From NCBI GenBank assembly GCA_020055645.1, contig CM034548.1, forward strand, positions 24,168,201 to 24,232,200: a stretch of DNA of 64,000 bases, written 5' to 3'. The first letter of the stretch is position 1. Every line of letters begins with the position of its first letter. The notes under the pieces are model-generated. The model saw nothing but the letters and a program-made list of their open reading frames with translations, was not told the DNA's origin and ran no database searches. Positions 35,643-50,700 of the stretch are shown here, piece by piece. Position numbers and translations under genes: made by a program. This stretch comes from Tomocerus qinae. Its lineage: Eukaryota; Arthropoda; Collembola; Entomobryomorpha; Tomoceridae.

Positions 35643-38600
35643 GATTGCTAAGTAAGTATTTTTGTGTTTTTAATTTGAAATATTTCCTTAAAACTGAGAT
35701 GATCCGTTGCGCAAAAAATAAAATTTACAATTATACATTGCAACAAAATGGTACTGACACTAAATATCTTTTTACATTGAATGTTAATTTTCTATGTAGT
35801 CATAAATCACATAATTATAGGTAATTAAGAAACTGTTGAATTCCTAATCACTTTAATGCTATAAACTTGCTTTTACTTTGACTTTATCCTCTCTGATCAT
35901 TGGTTTTGTAATACTTTTAACAATCACTAAAATAATTTGCAAAAACAAGTTAAAAGCATTAGCCAACGCCAACGATGCAGGTGTAGGTACTTAAAATTTT
36001 CACATTATTATGCAAGGAGGCATATTGCTAATAAAATGCTGCTGCTATCGTTATCTAATGCTCGTCTATCATTCCTAGCGTCCGTGTGCATAGAAGCACA
36101 GAAGAGCGAGTCAGGGTCAGGGTAGACGCTGCTGTATTCTCACATGTGCATTTCATCCCATGCATTTTGTTTTCCTTTTCCGCTTCACTATTCCGCTTTA
36201 CCTCTAACCTAATAGCTAATGACCTATAAGATTTTTTATGGGGAATGACCAAGACCAACAACAATGCACAGTTTACATGGCTTGGCATTCGAACACTTAT
36301 TAAACGCTTTTATATAGGTCAATGCTTACGCAATTTTTTGGATATCTGGAAATTTTTCCTGGAATACTTTGCATCTTATCACTATTAGGTATACTTCCTA
36401 GAGCTTATGAATTAGTTATGCTTTGTGTTCAGCTGCAAATAATATAATTCGGTGATGAAAGTATCTACGTCGCATTTTACGTGAAGCAGCCGTTATTCAT
36501 GATAACTACAATTTGCTCCTTTAATACATGCTTAAGTCTTTTTTCGATTTATTCATCCTTAAACGTAGTGCCTAGATGGTTCTAACCTTGCTAAGATCTA
36601 TTAAATATTAATACAGGAGCATTTTACTTACAAACACTCGAAAATAAATTATTTCTATCTGCATTAGCGAAAAAATACTTTATGACTCATTGCCAGTTCA
36701 TCATTTCATACTAGCTTTATTTTGAATTTAATTTAAGCTATAACTAGGAAACGATATGACGCTGATATAACGTTTAATATTTTTATTGATCAATCAATGT
36801 GTCCGTAATTCTCCATTAATTATACTTATAATTTTCTCTAAAAATGCTAAATGTGTGTAATTACTTATTTCCTGTTCATTAAGTAAGTGAAACTACCTTT
36901 GTTTTATTTTTGATTAGGCGATTTAGCATGCTTGATATATTGACTGGGTATATTATAAAGGAACTACCAATAACAGACTCTTCATTTGATTTTTCGGTGC
37001 TGGTATGTTATGGGTTGGTCTAAGTTCTGATGGTCTGGCATTTTCAGTTCCACATGCTGCGTGGCTTAATTAATGTTTCAATAATTTAGCATGATGCCCC
37101 GGGAATGGAGTTTCATTTTTATTCATGGAAAAGAATTAGGAAATCCAACCCCAAACCTTGGGCTAGAGGTACAATTACTTAGTAATAATAACACTTTTCT
37201 ATGTCAAATATTACGGTTGGCAATTGGATGAAATAAAAATTATGAGGAAATGCTGAAAATATTTTTAAATAGTAGCTACCTTTTAGTTAACTACTGGTTT
37301 CAATATAAATGACAAGGATAAGCCCATTGAATCGATTCCCTCCTTAGAAATAATGGATCATTAATTATTCATTTACCAGGTTTTTAAGTAAGAAATCATA
37401 AATGCCGTACAAAACGGGATAGAATATCCCATTTGCTATTCTAAACTGCTTACTCATCACTCATTATTCAATTAAAGCTTGCGAATGCATTTAAATTATT
37501 TAAGTTATGGCGTTTAGTGGCCTGCTTTGCATCTATTATTTCTAAGAAAGAGAGTGATGATGTTATTAGTTGTGAATGTTGTGAACCAGCTTGCAAAAAT
37601 ATTTATACAGACGACTGTAAATCAATTGGTTTTAGGGAGTATTCAATTCTGTGCTACTTAAACATCCTCTTTATGAAATAGCGCAGATTGCAGATAGTGA
37701 AACAATTAAATAATATCGGAAATCGATTTTGCTGAAAATTAATGTTCGGTTCCATTTTTATTACGATTAAAATTTTAACCAATTTGTATTGTTGAATTGC
37801 CAATTTTCACAAAAATAATAATTACGAGTTGATATGGTAACAAATATCATATTAGATTATCTTAATACTCAAAAAATTACTTTATTTGCCTACACATCAA
37901 AAATGTAAGTTATTTTAATGACCGGAAAGGTGAATAATAAAATATGTCAGTAATGTTGATACTATGCAATTTATTTGCATTAACAATGCAATAGCATATA
38001 AGTTGTTTATGACGGAGATACTTAACTGACGCCAACAAATGAATTTAGACATTCAACAATTTTGAATTGCAAATTAAATCAATAACAATTCATTAGGGTC
38101 AAACAAAACATTTTTTGGCATGGCATAAACAATCCTTAAAAAATGTTCATCTCACAAGCACCATGCTGCTTCATGGGAAAGCATTTTTAAGTCTCTAAGT
38201 CCGACATTTTCGAGGTAAAACCTGTAAGAAAAGGGATTGACCCACTCATTTTTTGATATTATTTGAAATTCGTTTGAAATTTTTAAACAAAGAAAATTAC
38301 TATTATAATTAAGTATATAATTACGTATAGTCTTAGATATGTCCTGTTTAATGCCAGCACATGTACATCGTTATAAAATAACATAGTATTCTGTTTATTA
38401 AAATACCCAAATAAATATTTGCCCAAAACAATTTTTTAATTGTGAATGTTTTAACTTTGTTTTGTTTTAACATTTCTAATAGACGAGATGGCAAAAATTT
38501 TATGTTCTACTCCAACTACCTATACTAGGAATAAATACGGGATCAAATAGATTGTGATTCTAAATACATGAATGTAAAATACATGAATGAGTACAAGAGA

Positions 38601-39215
38601 AATGTATCATTTATACTTTAGACAATGATTTTTATAGCTATACCAAGCATTAAAATGTTAATCATCTACAAAGTAAATATCATTCATTAGATATGACACA
38701 TATGAAACGTCTGAAATGAATGCAATATGTACTATGCACACTTAAGAATTATTTTACTGCTCTCATTTTGGAGGAAAAGAAATTAAACATGAATATAATC
38801 AATTCTAAAATATCGTAAGAGTTGATGTAGTCACAAATGTATATCTCAGATATTGTATGATAATGACTAATAATGACTGATGTAAAGTAAAGAACGATTG
38901 GTGAATTTAAGTTTTTGAGTTAATTTTTATTTGTTTATTGATGGTAGATTTATGGAAAATATGATTAAATTAGGAATCATAGCCACACATTCTGATTAGA
39001 TTGATAAGCAACAAAAATCGACAAATCTTGCATTAAAAGTTCGTAATACTAGTTAAGAAATGCTACAATAATTTAGGAAGAACTGAATTTTCTATATAAA
39101 ACGAGGAAGCAATTGCGTTTCACTTTTAAATTCTAAATTTCATGTATGGAATAATGAAGATAATTATTCGACGTATTTGTCGATAAGAGGAAATATTTTA
39201 AAATTATAACTGATT
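35643..39215. other. AT-rich intergenic region
   Basis: No coding exon or RNA gene recognised. Candidate AATAAA signals for SPT6 (TTTATT on the plus strand) lie at about 38925-38940, some 280 nt past its stop codon. Confidence 0.4.
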
Positions 39216-42200
39216 TTAAGTTTCATCATACAAAGGAGTTTCGTCTCCAAGAGAACTCTCAACCATAGACCTAGGACTGAAGTTAGTCCTTGGCGTGGAG
39301 CGCAAGCTTTCTCGTCCTGAGCGTGGGGACTTGTGGGCAATGTAATTGAGTGCTGATGATGACATCTGCTTAGTCTGTAAATTAGAAAATGTTGCATGAC
39401 AATCATTGAAATGTCAATTAAGCTTGTCGTAATAAGCGGAGATCCTTACCTTTTGTATCCCTTCAATTATCACTTGAGCGGCATTACGAGTTGCAGGTGA
39501 TTTAGGAGGACCTCCGCGGCTACCTCCAGGAGTATTGAATTGCGACGACGGAGTACCATAAGGAGCTCTCTGTTGCTGAGCAGTTCCTGAAGGAGCACCA
39601 ACTCTACTCTGAACTGTAGACCATGCTGTCTGGTTCTGTCCCTTCTGTTGAGATTTGGCCCATGCTTCAGCTGCTTTTCGCCAATCTAAACTTTCATTAG
39701 ACGGATTTCCATTGCTGTGGCTTTTATTTGCCGCTCTGCTAAAAATTAATCGTCGTTAAAATCGTTTTCCTTTTATCTTGTTTTAGGGTACATTAATATT
39801 TTTAAAGTACCTCTGTTGTTGTGGACGCTGATTAGGTGTTTTATATCCAGGTGTAATAGTGCCTGGATGAAGAAATCCACTCGTGCCTGCTTGAGGCTGC
39901 TGGGCTGGAAATCTTGGCGTCGATGCATTTTGGAACGGTGTTTGGTAAGGAGTCATATACGGAGTTTGTGCAGTAGGCGTGTATGGCTGAAATTTGATAA
40001 TAGAATAAATCAACATTTGTCACATTACTCACCAAAGCAAATAAAATAGTTTTTCAAAACAAAAATTCCACAAAAGTGTACAGCGAAATATTTTTATAGT
40101 ATTTCAATATGTAACTAATTATAATTTAGTTTAGATTTTTTATCAACTATTGCAGGTAAATTGGTATGCATAAAACGTATAACTTACAGTATGCGACGTA
40201 AATGCCGAATACGGAGTAAATGCCTGAGCTGGCGTTGTATAATGAGGAGTTGTATGAGTAGTGGCAGCACTATTCACTCCAAACTGACTTGGAGGCGCAG
40301 CAACTCTTGACATAGCGTCTGTAAGAGAAATAATATTTTAACAAGATTGATATATAAATAAATAAAACACATATCAAAATTTTTGAATGGACTGGTACTC
40401 ACCAGCATATCCAGGAGTGGCATATGGAGTCCTGGCATGATGTGCCCGAGGAGTGCTGGTTGGAGTGGACGTTGGCAGAGGATCACGGTAATGTTCTTTG
40501 AACCACTTGAAACATTGATTTAGGGAATCAAAGTTCTGCTGCCGGAACCGAAATCCATCAGGAGTGACAGATATTAGTTCATGCGTCACTTTATGCCTTG
40601 GCAAGTACGATAAAACAAATTTTCCAGGATACTCTTTGGCAGCATGAAGGACGTAATGAATTTTGTTTGGATTCTTTTTTCGTTCTTCGAGAAGAAATTC
40701 TTCAGCCTGCTGTTTGTTTCCTCCGTTTAATGCGTTATAATACCTAAAATTTAATACATCCCGAGCATATGAAGCCATGGGATTCACATGTCTTGCGATG
40801 ATTTCATCCAAATCTTCAAATTCCTCAGTCCCAATCCACAAAGATTGACCCAAACTGAAAGCATTTTCCTTTCCTTCTTCTCGTACATCTATATGCTGAT
40901 ACACGCCTTCTGCCACCTTCCAAGTCACCGTCAAGTGGTCAGCACCCTAATTAAATAATTACATCATTTTAGTTACTAGTGTAAGTAATTGGTGTCCACA
41001 TTGACTGTTAATTATTTCGGCTTACTTTACTCGATGGTCGTACAATCACTTCACCCTGTTCCATCTGTTCCATTAATTTTTCAGACTCTTGGAAAGAAAT
41101 ATTTTTAAAAGAAGGATGAACAATAACTCTCTTAATGTATGTTTGCCTTTGCTTAAGTTTCTTAACGTCTTCATCTTTCTTAACAAATTTATCTTCTGTC
41201 TCCTGGTCATAATATGGGTCCTTAGAAGGTCTGTCAATAAAAATAAATTAAGTTAATTCCCCATTATTTTATGGAATAAAATGATATTTTCGTTTTTAAA
41301 TGATTTACCTCCATTCGTGCTTAACATCCATTAGATCGGAAGTCCTAGAAGTACATTCAACCGAAAATCTATCAACATCAATTTTTACAATACGGCAATG
41401 AATTGTTTGACCCTTTTTAACTCGATCCTCCGGATTCGTTACTTGTTTGTCAGACAGTTTTGCAATAGGAATAAAACCAGAAATTCCATTGTCTAATCTT
41501 ATCCGAACACCTGTGGCTTGCCCAGGACACGCTCCAGCGTCGAAATGATTCCACACCTGTTATTTTCATTTAAAATTAGAAATGGTACCAACTATATATA
41601 TTCATTCAGTTTAAAAATCTCTTTTTAGAGCTACTTACTTCAGACAAATCTGGGAAATCGTTTTTCATACAAAACGCACACTGCCACATTCCAGTCTCCT
41701 CGTTTCTCACAGGAATAGCATTGTCTAACTGTTCTCCTTGAGGCTTTTTATGCGAAATGCCTATAACAAAATAAAAATTTGAAATAAAAATTTACGATCA
41801 CTATTTACACAATAGTCTGATCTCATGACATTCAAAATACAATTCTTTAGAGGTAGGTACCGATAAATTCTACAAACGCGTTAATATGCAAACAGTAAAT
41901 AAATTCAAAAATGCTTTGAAAAAACTTACCGGCAACAGTTGCTGTTACAAGCTTTCCTATGTATAAAGTCTCTGGAGTTTCCTTTGTTAGCATATTGAAC
42001 ATTTCTTCTGATGTTGGAGATGCGTGCTTTGTTCTTAGATCATCGTATCGATGATTCAGTTCGTTTCTAATGTCATACAATGTAATACTCTTGTTTCCAA
42101 ATCCCTGTAAATGAAAAATGATGTAATGTTTTAAAATCAGTGAATAATTTTACAATTCTTTTTATACGATGCTAGAATCGCCAATGTTTACCTGTCGCTC

Positions 42201-45200
42201 CAATTCTTCGGCAAATGCATCTAAATCCAAATCTTTTAATCTTTCAGGAGCTTCAAGAATCTCTTCTAATGCTCCAGCTGGATTAGCATCTTCATCATCA
42301 TATTCAAGTGCGTCTACTGCCATTTTCCTAGCCCACTCGTATGTTTCAGGATGAACACGAGATCCATCTAATACCTCTACATATGCTTCAGTGCTGCAAA
42401 ATTTATAAATAGAAACATTTTATACATTGCGTCACAAACCTAGAAAAGGCTCTATTGTTTTGACTAAGTACCTGTCCCCAAGGGAGTTCGTATCGATCTT
42501 TATGAAACCGGAACAGTTAATGAAAATCTTCGGCCCCATATGACAAGTAGTGATCAGCTGTGTTCTGTTTTCCAGTCGTTGATTGTTTTGCTTTAATGTC
42601 TGAATACACAGTATAATAAAGAAAATTTATTGTTGAATCATGTGTTTTTGAAATGTACATCTTAGTAAAACATTTTGAATACCTTAATCAGTTGAACAGC
42701 CTTCCTAGGACCTAAGCCACAGATAAATTGGGCTAGATTTGCTGTATAGGGATATGCTATAGCTCGATTAACGTCAACACCGACTTCATTGGTTCTGTTC
42801 ACAAATTCTAAGTGAAGATATTCCAATAAGTCTTCCTTGGGTACATGATCCTGCAAATATTTTATTTTGAATTACACAATTCACTTATAGGTTCCTGAAT
42901 TTCAATTTGCTTATGCCTAGTTTTCGGTTACGGAGAAATTTTATATTAATGTGCTAATAGATATTTAGTTTGCTTACCTGCAGTGCATGGAATCTCAAGC
43001 ATAGAATTTCATCATCAGCAGTACAGAGCTGTGCAAATTCTATCAGTGGGTCTTGTAGACGACGTCCTAAAGAAACTGCTTGTCGCAGAAGCAAAGGATA
43101 TTCTCTGAAGTCATTCTGTAAATGCATCGATTGGCATCGTTACATAAAACTTTAGCAATTTCAATTATTTTGAAAACACCAAAAGTTTAAAAAATATCTT
43201 ACAGTAGCTTTGATTGAGTTGGCATAGATTTTGGCTAACTGGTTGTCCAAAATTTCAATATTTATAACAGGAAAATTGTCTTCTGCCATTAACTCATTTA
43301 TTAAAAGTTTCATGTCTTCCTGAATCATGAGTGCTTCTCGAGATTCTCCCCCGATTACACATACATGAGGCTTTTTAATGCGAAGGAAGTTTTTCAGTGC
43401 CATTAAGTCAGCCTCCTACAAAGAGCAAATAGAGACAGATTAGTACAATAAAAATTAAAAATTAGTAGTTGAATTATGAAAAATTAATTGGCTTACTTTC
43501 TCCTCTCGATCAGAATCACGATAGGAATTTTTACTCTTAATGATATTTTGAAGTCTTAAATAATCCGATGGATCTCCATCTGGCCCAAGATAGCAAGCAA
43601 AAGAAGCTTGGGTCAAATCAGGAACGTAAGCTAATGCAAGTACTCTTAATCCTTTTGCCGTATCCCACTCTTCGTCATCTTCTTCAGTAAACGTTGCTTC
43701 GTATGGAGCAATCTATTTCGTATCAATCAGATTAAATAAGAATACTGTAATTGTCATGCAATTAAAAATACATCTAGATTCATGTACCTTTATCCAGTTG
43801 TACAATTTGTAAGAACAAGCTTTAAGTACATGTTCCCTGGCATCTTCCAGTAACTTGGCAAGAAGTTCTTTCCTTAAAACAGGATACAATAACTTCTCCA
43901 GAGCAAACTCAACGCATTCAAAGCGAAGGTTGTTCCAAGCAGTGACAATGTCACTAAATTCATCCTACAATATTAAATTCATGGTATCAACCACATTTTA
44001 ATGAATGAATAAATGAAAAATGGTTTATTTAAGTGACTAATTTTTAAACGGTTACAATTATAAAATCTCCTTTAAATAGTCACTCTAAGCTATGAATTAA
44101 GAAACAGAATGTTAGTTCCTTTATTCTGACTCAGGCCATAAATGGAGAAAATCCTGGCCTGAGCCCAAACTTTAGAAACTGTTTACTTTTCCACAAGTCG
44201 TCACCTAACGTCTCATTTGTTGAAAACCAATTGGAGTCGACAGGTAATTTCTTGTGGACAATAATTGAAATAATAATAATTGAAAAAAGATTTTTGAAAA
44301 AGTAGAAAACAGGTTTATTAGTATTCATACCCTATTGTAAAGAGTTTTGACTTCTTCCACATAGTTATCTGTAGTTATGCCCTTAATTTTCTCTCCGATC
44401 GTCATTGTAATTAATTTATCCTCCTGTGCAATTGTTAATTTTAAGCATTGGTCCCCGACTAAGTCACGAACTGGTTTTTCTTTCAAGTATTTCATGCTAG
44501 AAAACATTTCAAAAAGTTAGTGACTAGTGACAATATTTAATAGAATTTTTTTCTGTAAAGAGTATAAACCTGAAAACTGGATGGGATTCGTCAATTTCTC
44601 GTAAGCCCTTCTTGGTTGGAGCCACATTGATGGTTGCTCTCTCAAAGAAAACTTCCCTAACAGACTGTCGTACTAAAGGTTCACGGGAGATTTGAGTAGC
44701 CACCATGAATTTAGCAGCTTTCAAAACGTCCTCAGGAGTAGGCAGCCGACTATTGAAAAAATGGAGAACATACATTTAATTGAATAATTTCCAAAAAGCA
44801 CTAATTCAGAAAATATTAACGTTTACTTACGCCGAAACGTAATCTTTCGCAAGTTCTAACGGGTCAGTTGGATATTGCTCTACTTCGTGTCGTTGATAAT
44901 TATCTCTCAAATTTTCAGCAAACTTATCAGGAGGCAATCCAAATTTTTTCGCAAATCCATCAATGCCTGCTTTGCGACAAAGTCCGTAGGCTCCACCTCC
45001 AACTTTTCTCTTAATAGTGGACACTTCTTCTTTATTTTTGTCGAAATCTTCCTCAGCTTCTTCTTCTTTTTCCTTTTCGGACTCTTCAGGCAAAGGATCT
45101 GGGTTCTCTATTTCATTACCATCTTCGTCATACTGAATTGGTCTCTCTTCACGTTCCTTTGGTTTGGACCTTCTTTCCAACCTCCGTCTCTCTAACGCCT

Positions 45201-47779
45201 CTTTCATTAAAGGCACTTCTTCTGAGTAATACAAACTAAATTGTAAGTACATATCCTTCAGTTCTTCTGGAGTCTTAATTGTTTTGATTCGCTCCAAATC
45301 TTCATCAGTGATTAGTCGCATTGAATCAGAAATAGGTTCGTCAGGTGAATTACAAATGAGCTCCGTCTGATATTCACGCATATTGGCAAACAGAGCACTA
45401 AGTCTGGTCCTTCGGGTCCACAATTGACAGAATCGTGCATCAAGACGATAAATCTTCCATAAATCATTCATTGACAGTTCCGGTTGAACGTATTCTTTAC
45501 GGTAAAATGCAATAAAAGGGACTTCCAACTGTTGGTTCCTCATAAACTCCAACGCCTTCCTAATCTTGGGAATCGTTTTCGGTTTCCTCAAATCCACAAC
45601 TTTCTTGGGCTCTTTGTCCCTAGCATCCCAATCGTCAGCATCCCAATCATCAACAGGTTCAGGTGCCTTCGGAGTGGGTTTAGGATCTGCAGGTTTGTCC
45701 CAATCCTCTTCATCCCAATTCTCATCACCAGCCAAAGTAGTCGCAACTACAGACTTGGAAGGCGCAGCCGAAGCAGTTTCCCAATCGTCTTCGCCCCAAT
45801 TCTCTCCACCAACAGTACTTGAAGTCGGAGCAACTTTCGCAACTGGATCTGCCTTTTTGGCTCCTTTATCATCCCTACTACTAAATGCTAATTTATAGAT
45901 CCACTCTGCCTCTTCCTCCAATTCTTCCTCTGTGGCATTTGAAATAGGTACACTTCTTGTTTGCATTCGTTCAGGAATATCCTGATTTCGAATTTTGTTG
46001 TCTTCATCTGTGAATCCAGCTCTTTCCAATTCGCTAGGCTCATATATCTCATAAATTGATTTAGGTTTCCTTTTTTTCTTTGGCTGCTTTTTAGCTCGTC
46101 TATTTTAAAACACCCAAATATTATTACCGACAATAAAATGCAAAGTTGTATTGAAATATTTCTTCAGCTTACCTTATTGTGCGCTGCTCCTCGTCTTCAT
46201 ATTCATCTTCCTCCTCCTCTTCTTCATCCTCATAGTACTCCTCGTCGTATTTCTCAAACTCATCGTAATCAAAATCAACTCCAAAAATATCTTGAGCTTC
46301 TTGAAGTGTAGCATCAGTGAAAATCTTTTTCGTCTTACGTCTTTTCTCAGTTAAAGGACGACCTTCGTCATCTACAATGAAATCATCTGTTTCAGAATAC
46401 TCTCCGTCTGATTCCTCCGACGCATATGCGCCTCCAGGAGCTTCTTCTCTTGGAGTAGCCCTCGATGGCTCGTCTTCCTACAGTTTACAAAATTAGTTTC
46501 TCCAAGTACTTATCAGTGAAATTAAAATGTACTAAAACTGCAAACTTACATGATCAGAACCCTCAAAAAGTTGAGTGGCAATAGCTTCTCTATCGTCACC
46601 ACGATTTTGAGATTCTTCTGCGTCTGAATCCTCGTCTTCAATTCTTCTCAGCCTTTTAAACTTTTTCTATTATGGAATAAATAGATTTAATAATTGAACA
46701 TTACAATATTTTGTTAAAGAAAGTAGTTTCTACTAACCCTTTGAACTTTGACGCCCAAATTCTCCTCTAGTAGATCGTAGTCGTCCTCTTCTAGACGATC
46801 ATCATAATCATCATCTTCATCGTCGCTTTTCTTTCTCTTACGTGAGCCATCTGATTCATTATCACTGTCTTCTTCTATAGGGTTGTCATCAATCAAATCT
46901 TTTACCTCTTCCCCATCATCTAAAATGGAAATTTCGAATTAATACATCAAAGTGTAAAATTGCAGGGAATAAAGGAATAATTAAATATAATTTAATGTCA
47001 GAATTTGTTTTTAACAAGCGCAACCGTGGAGCCGAAAGGCTCATTTCAGATGAAACAAACTATTACCAATGTTGGCAACGTTTACATCGATTGCATTCAG
47101 ATTTGCGCAGTGTTTGTCATCATGTATATTAAAATATTTAAATCTAATCAGTGACACTTAGATAGATAAGCACACGTTAATTAATGGAAGCTAATGGTAC
47201 CTTCTTCTTCCTCGTCGTCACTGTCCACATGCTTCATTTTCTTTGCTTTCTTCGGAACCAATCCAATCGGCTCCTCGTCCATCTCCTCATCCTGTAAAAA
47301 ATAAATTGCTATTAACCAATCTCTTTGAATAAAAAGTTTACTGCAATATTAAGGACAAGCTAAATTAGTTAAATTAGTACATGTGTTGAACGAATTAATG
47401 TATAATAAAAAATTTACATTGATTTCTAAATTTTTCAATGAATAGTCTTACCCATGACAAGCAGATTGATCATTTTTAGTTTTGAGATATTACACAGTGG
47501 TTTAAAAAATTATAAGTAACATTGATAATAGTATACGTACCACTGGAAAACTTTATTATTCAAATTCAGTATTGAGTAGTAACCATCAATAACGAGAATA
47601 AAATAAATATCTAATTTTACGAAACCTAATCGTATTTTATATAAGTGGCCACCATTTCTACGAAAAAACTTTTAAAAATCATCATTCTTCGTCATTCGTA
47701 AAAATCATAGAAATTTTAAACGTTATATAAATGGAATTACCTCACTCTCCTCAGCCTCGGATTCGACGAATTCAGACAT
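39216..47779 (-). CDS. Spt6: Transcription elongation factor SPT6
   Basis: Nuclear histone chaperone that travels with elongating RNA polymerase II, binds H3-H4 and reads the phosphorylated polymerase linker through tandem SH2 domains. Twenty-four exons (minus) join in frame: 47779-47741, 47291-47201, 46919-46738, 46666-46550, 46477-46173, 46099-44831, 44749-44570, 44496-44331, 43964-43788, 43712-43497, 43415-43203, 43115-42978, 42850-42683, 42599-42472, 42393-42192, 42104-41930, 41760-41639, 41556-41309, 41230-41026, 40946-40403, 40318-40188, 39986-39811, 39738-39450, 39374-39216. This gives 1879 codons (fly about 1830). An acidic N-terminus (residues 1-330) precedes the helical core. The YqgF-like domain (about 850-1030) includes [13 protein letters not shown]. 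Helix-hairpin-helix ([14 protein letters not shown]), S1 ([13 protein letters not shown], about 1295-1375) and tandem SH2 ([11 protein letters not shown], about 1380-1590) domains follow. The Ser/Thr/Pro-rich tail ends in DETPLYDET. All introns are GT-AG. Confidence 0.95.
46173..47779 (-). other. Acidic N-terminal region of SPT6 (exons 1-5)
   Basis: The first about 245 residues are dominated by Asp/Glu runs (for example [17 protein letters not shown] and [17 protein letters not shown]) with basic patches KKAKKMKH and RKRKKS. In SPT6 orthologues this region binds histones and Spn1/IWS1. It contains [10 protein letters not shown], resembling the Spn1-contact helix. Confidence 0.7.
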
Positions 47780-50700
47780 TATGGAAAACGAAGTTCTCCG
47801 CCTGACGATTTAAAGATTTTCACCGCCGAAACACTATTTATTTGTTCCTAAAATCAACAAAATGATTTAGTTAGACAGAGCTTTGAGAGAGACGAGAATG
47901 CAGAATAGACGCTGCTTCGAGACTAAAGGGAAATTGCGAAATTGTATTGCTTTATATACTTTTTGACTATCAACTAAATGCAAATTTGTGAACCTTGATC
48001 AAACAGTATTACAAAAACATTGGGAAATGTTTTACAAACGATTTTAAAACCTAAAGCGTAAACTAAAAATGGTCTGTAATTGGAGAACTATTTGAGTTGG
48101 TACAAATAATCGACAAAAATTATTTATTCAGTACGGAGTTTTGAGAGATGACGGTGCAAAACGCACACTGCTTAGGGAAAGAGAGTAATTATGATTGTGA
48201 AATTGTTTTGCTTTTAAGCTGTTTTATGTAAATCGCAAATTTGACAATAAAACTTTGATTCCATATACTTTTGGAAACGTATAACAAACGCCTGAAAATC
48301 TTGAAACCAAAAACGTTATTTTAAAATAGGTAAACAAATATTTGAGACTTTTTGCTCCGTGCACAAAATAATTCATAATTAGCATTACTTACCGATTGAT
48401 TACTAAGTAAATTCAACTACATGAATATTAAAGCAATTTCACCAAATTACACTTATCAGATCATTCACCTGTGTAGCGTACAAAAATTATGCAAATGCTT
48501 TTGAAATAATTATTACTACCTAAATATCACATTCTAAAAGGTATAGTACAATAGAATTGTACTATACAATGAATTTAAAAAAATGCACAAATAGTTACTA
48601 AAATAATGAATTAGGTCAAATCAAAAGAACGTACCTAACTAACTTTCCACTTTGTTCATTGTTGTATAAGTAGAGTTAACGTTTTAGTCGTTAGCTATTT
48701 AAAATGAGAAAATTCTCTAACATCTAACTAACTAATGATTTTGGTTCGGTATTCTTATTCTTAATGAGCGGAATGTGGTATCTGCGTGACTCAGGTGACG
48801 ACGTGAGTTCTCCGCATCTCCAAATTGTCTCCTATCGCCATCTTACGACTTCCCGCTAATCATTCCTTCGCCGCATTTAATCTCCCGTCTGCAGCCCAAG
48901 CCAAACGGTCAGTGTTTCAGTGCATTCACTTTGCATTTGAAATGCATACTAAGTATTGAACTCTATGCAAAAAGGTCCAGAAAATACACTAGAGAGTGCT
49001 TCAGCTGTAAAATTCAACGTTAATGACACTTTGTGACTCTCACACAACAATCATAATATTATTAGATTCGAACATGCACCTTGATTAAAAAAAGTCAAGT
49101 TTAACAACCTTTGAAAATATATTTGACGAAAGTATTTTTTTCAATTGGAAAATATTGAGGGAAGGATTTTCTTATTCAATTTTCTTCCTAAGGCAATTAA
49201 AATAAATTTTAATTAAACCTTATCAAAAAATCATTTAATTACATATTCAATAAATTAGAGTCTGAGACTAGGGATGAAAATATAATTAAATCACCGCCAA
49301 ATATAATAGCTATGTGCATATAATGTATTGTATATTAAAATTATTCTAAATATTTCCATCAATACTGTAATAAGTACTGATGGACGAATGAGACGATGTA
49401 TATTTGGTATGCATTAAACATACCGTGAGACTTGAGACGATATGATGGAATTGAGCCCGCACCCGTAATACAATGGAATAGATACATCTAGATAGATATG
49501 AATACTATTGAATTTCTGCTACATCTTTTTTACTACTAGCTACTAGGCCATTGGGTAACTTACTTATAGAAAGTTGCTTGATGCTGGATTCCGTGAACTG
49601 TGGCCCTTGTTAAAATGGCATAGGCCAATATTATTAGATATTCGCTCAACTCACATTTCAACGAAAATGTCTATAGAGGACCCGATGTAGAGCGTGCATA
49701 ATCAACGTAACCTCTGGCCCTGAAGCCAAGCATAAGATTATTGCTAATATTATTATTGTATACAAATACTACCCAAAGCAAGCAGACATACCAGGAAAAA
49801 ATACTGCTTTAATAAATGCATTTCTTTGTTGCGTATTGACTTTTCACATAACTAAAATTATATAGTTTAGTTTCCAATAACATGTCCAACTTTAATATAT
49901 TACATAGTGAAATACAATAAATAATGTACATAAAATACAATAAATAAAATACATTAAATCCATTAAATACCATAAAATAAAGTCTAAAGACGGCTGTATG
50001 GAAATGAATATATTTCAAATAAATATAGTTTTATTTATCTTCTTCTCAAATATCAAACCATAAAACAAGGCGATTTAACGAAAGGACAATATGGCTGGTT
50101 TTTATTAAAATTTTGACTTATTTTCATAAAAAAGTAAAATTATAAAGGTTTTCCCCAGAAATGGACATGACACAAACAAATTATACTTGGTTATTGCCTA
50201 TGCTTTCATTACCCCAAAGAATTACTAATTCCCTTCTGTTTAAAACATCTCCGTGGTACAATATAATAGTAGTATAAATAAACTTTAGTCCTATGCGTGT
50301 AACGGTTATTACTGACAATGAATACAATTTTGCAAAGGATGAAATTTTGTATGGGACAATTCTGTATGAGAGCAGACGAGTATAATACTTGAACTCAGGA
50401 CCAATGGGGAGTACAGGCTAGGTACTATTCTAATTGGATGTAAGGTGATCGAGAGTATGCAGTATAGCAATATGCCACATAACTATGACCATATAGCTTT
50501 AAATACAGGACTTTATAATTGGCTATGTGTACCCAATATTTGAACAATTGATTCATGCACTAGTGATTTAGAATTAAAGTATTCGCATTTGAAGACCCTA
50601 TTTAACATATCCTGTTCATTTAGTTAATATTAGAAAATATGCACAATGCATACATTATGTATATTTAGCAGAAAATGCTTAAGTTTTGAAGCAGAATTTT

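Noticed and set aside
45484-45898. Plus-strand ORFs of 110-112 codons inside SPT6
   Set aside because: They are opposite-strand shadows of the Asp/Trp-rich part of SPT6 exon 6.
49040-49110. Possible tRNA T-loop word (GATTCGAAC)
   Set aside because: No matching acceptor stem, D-arm or anticodon arm around it.
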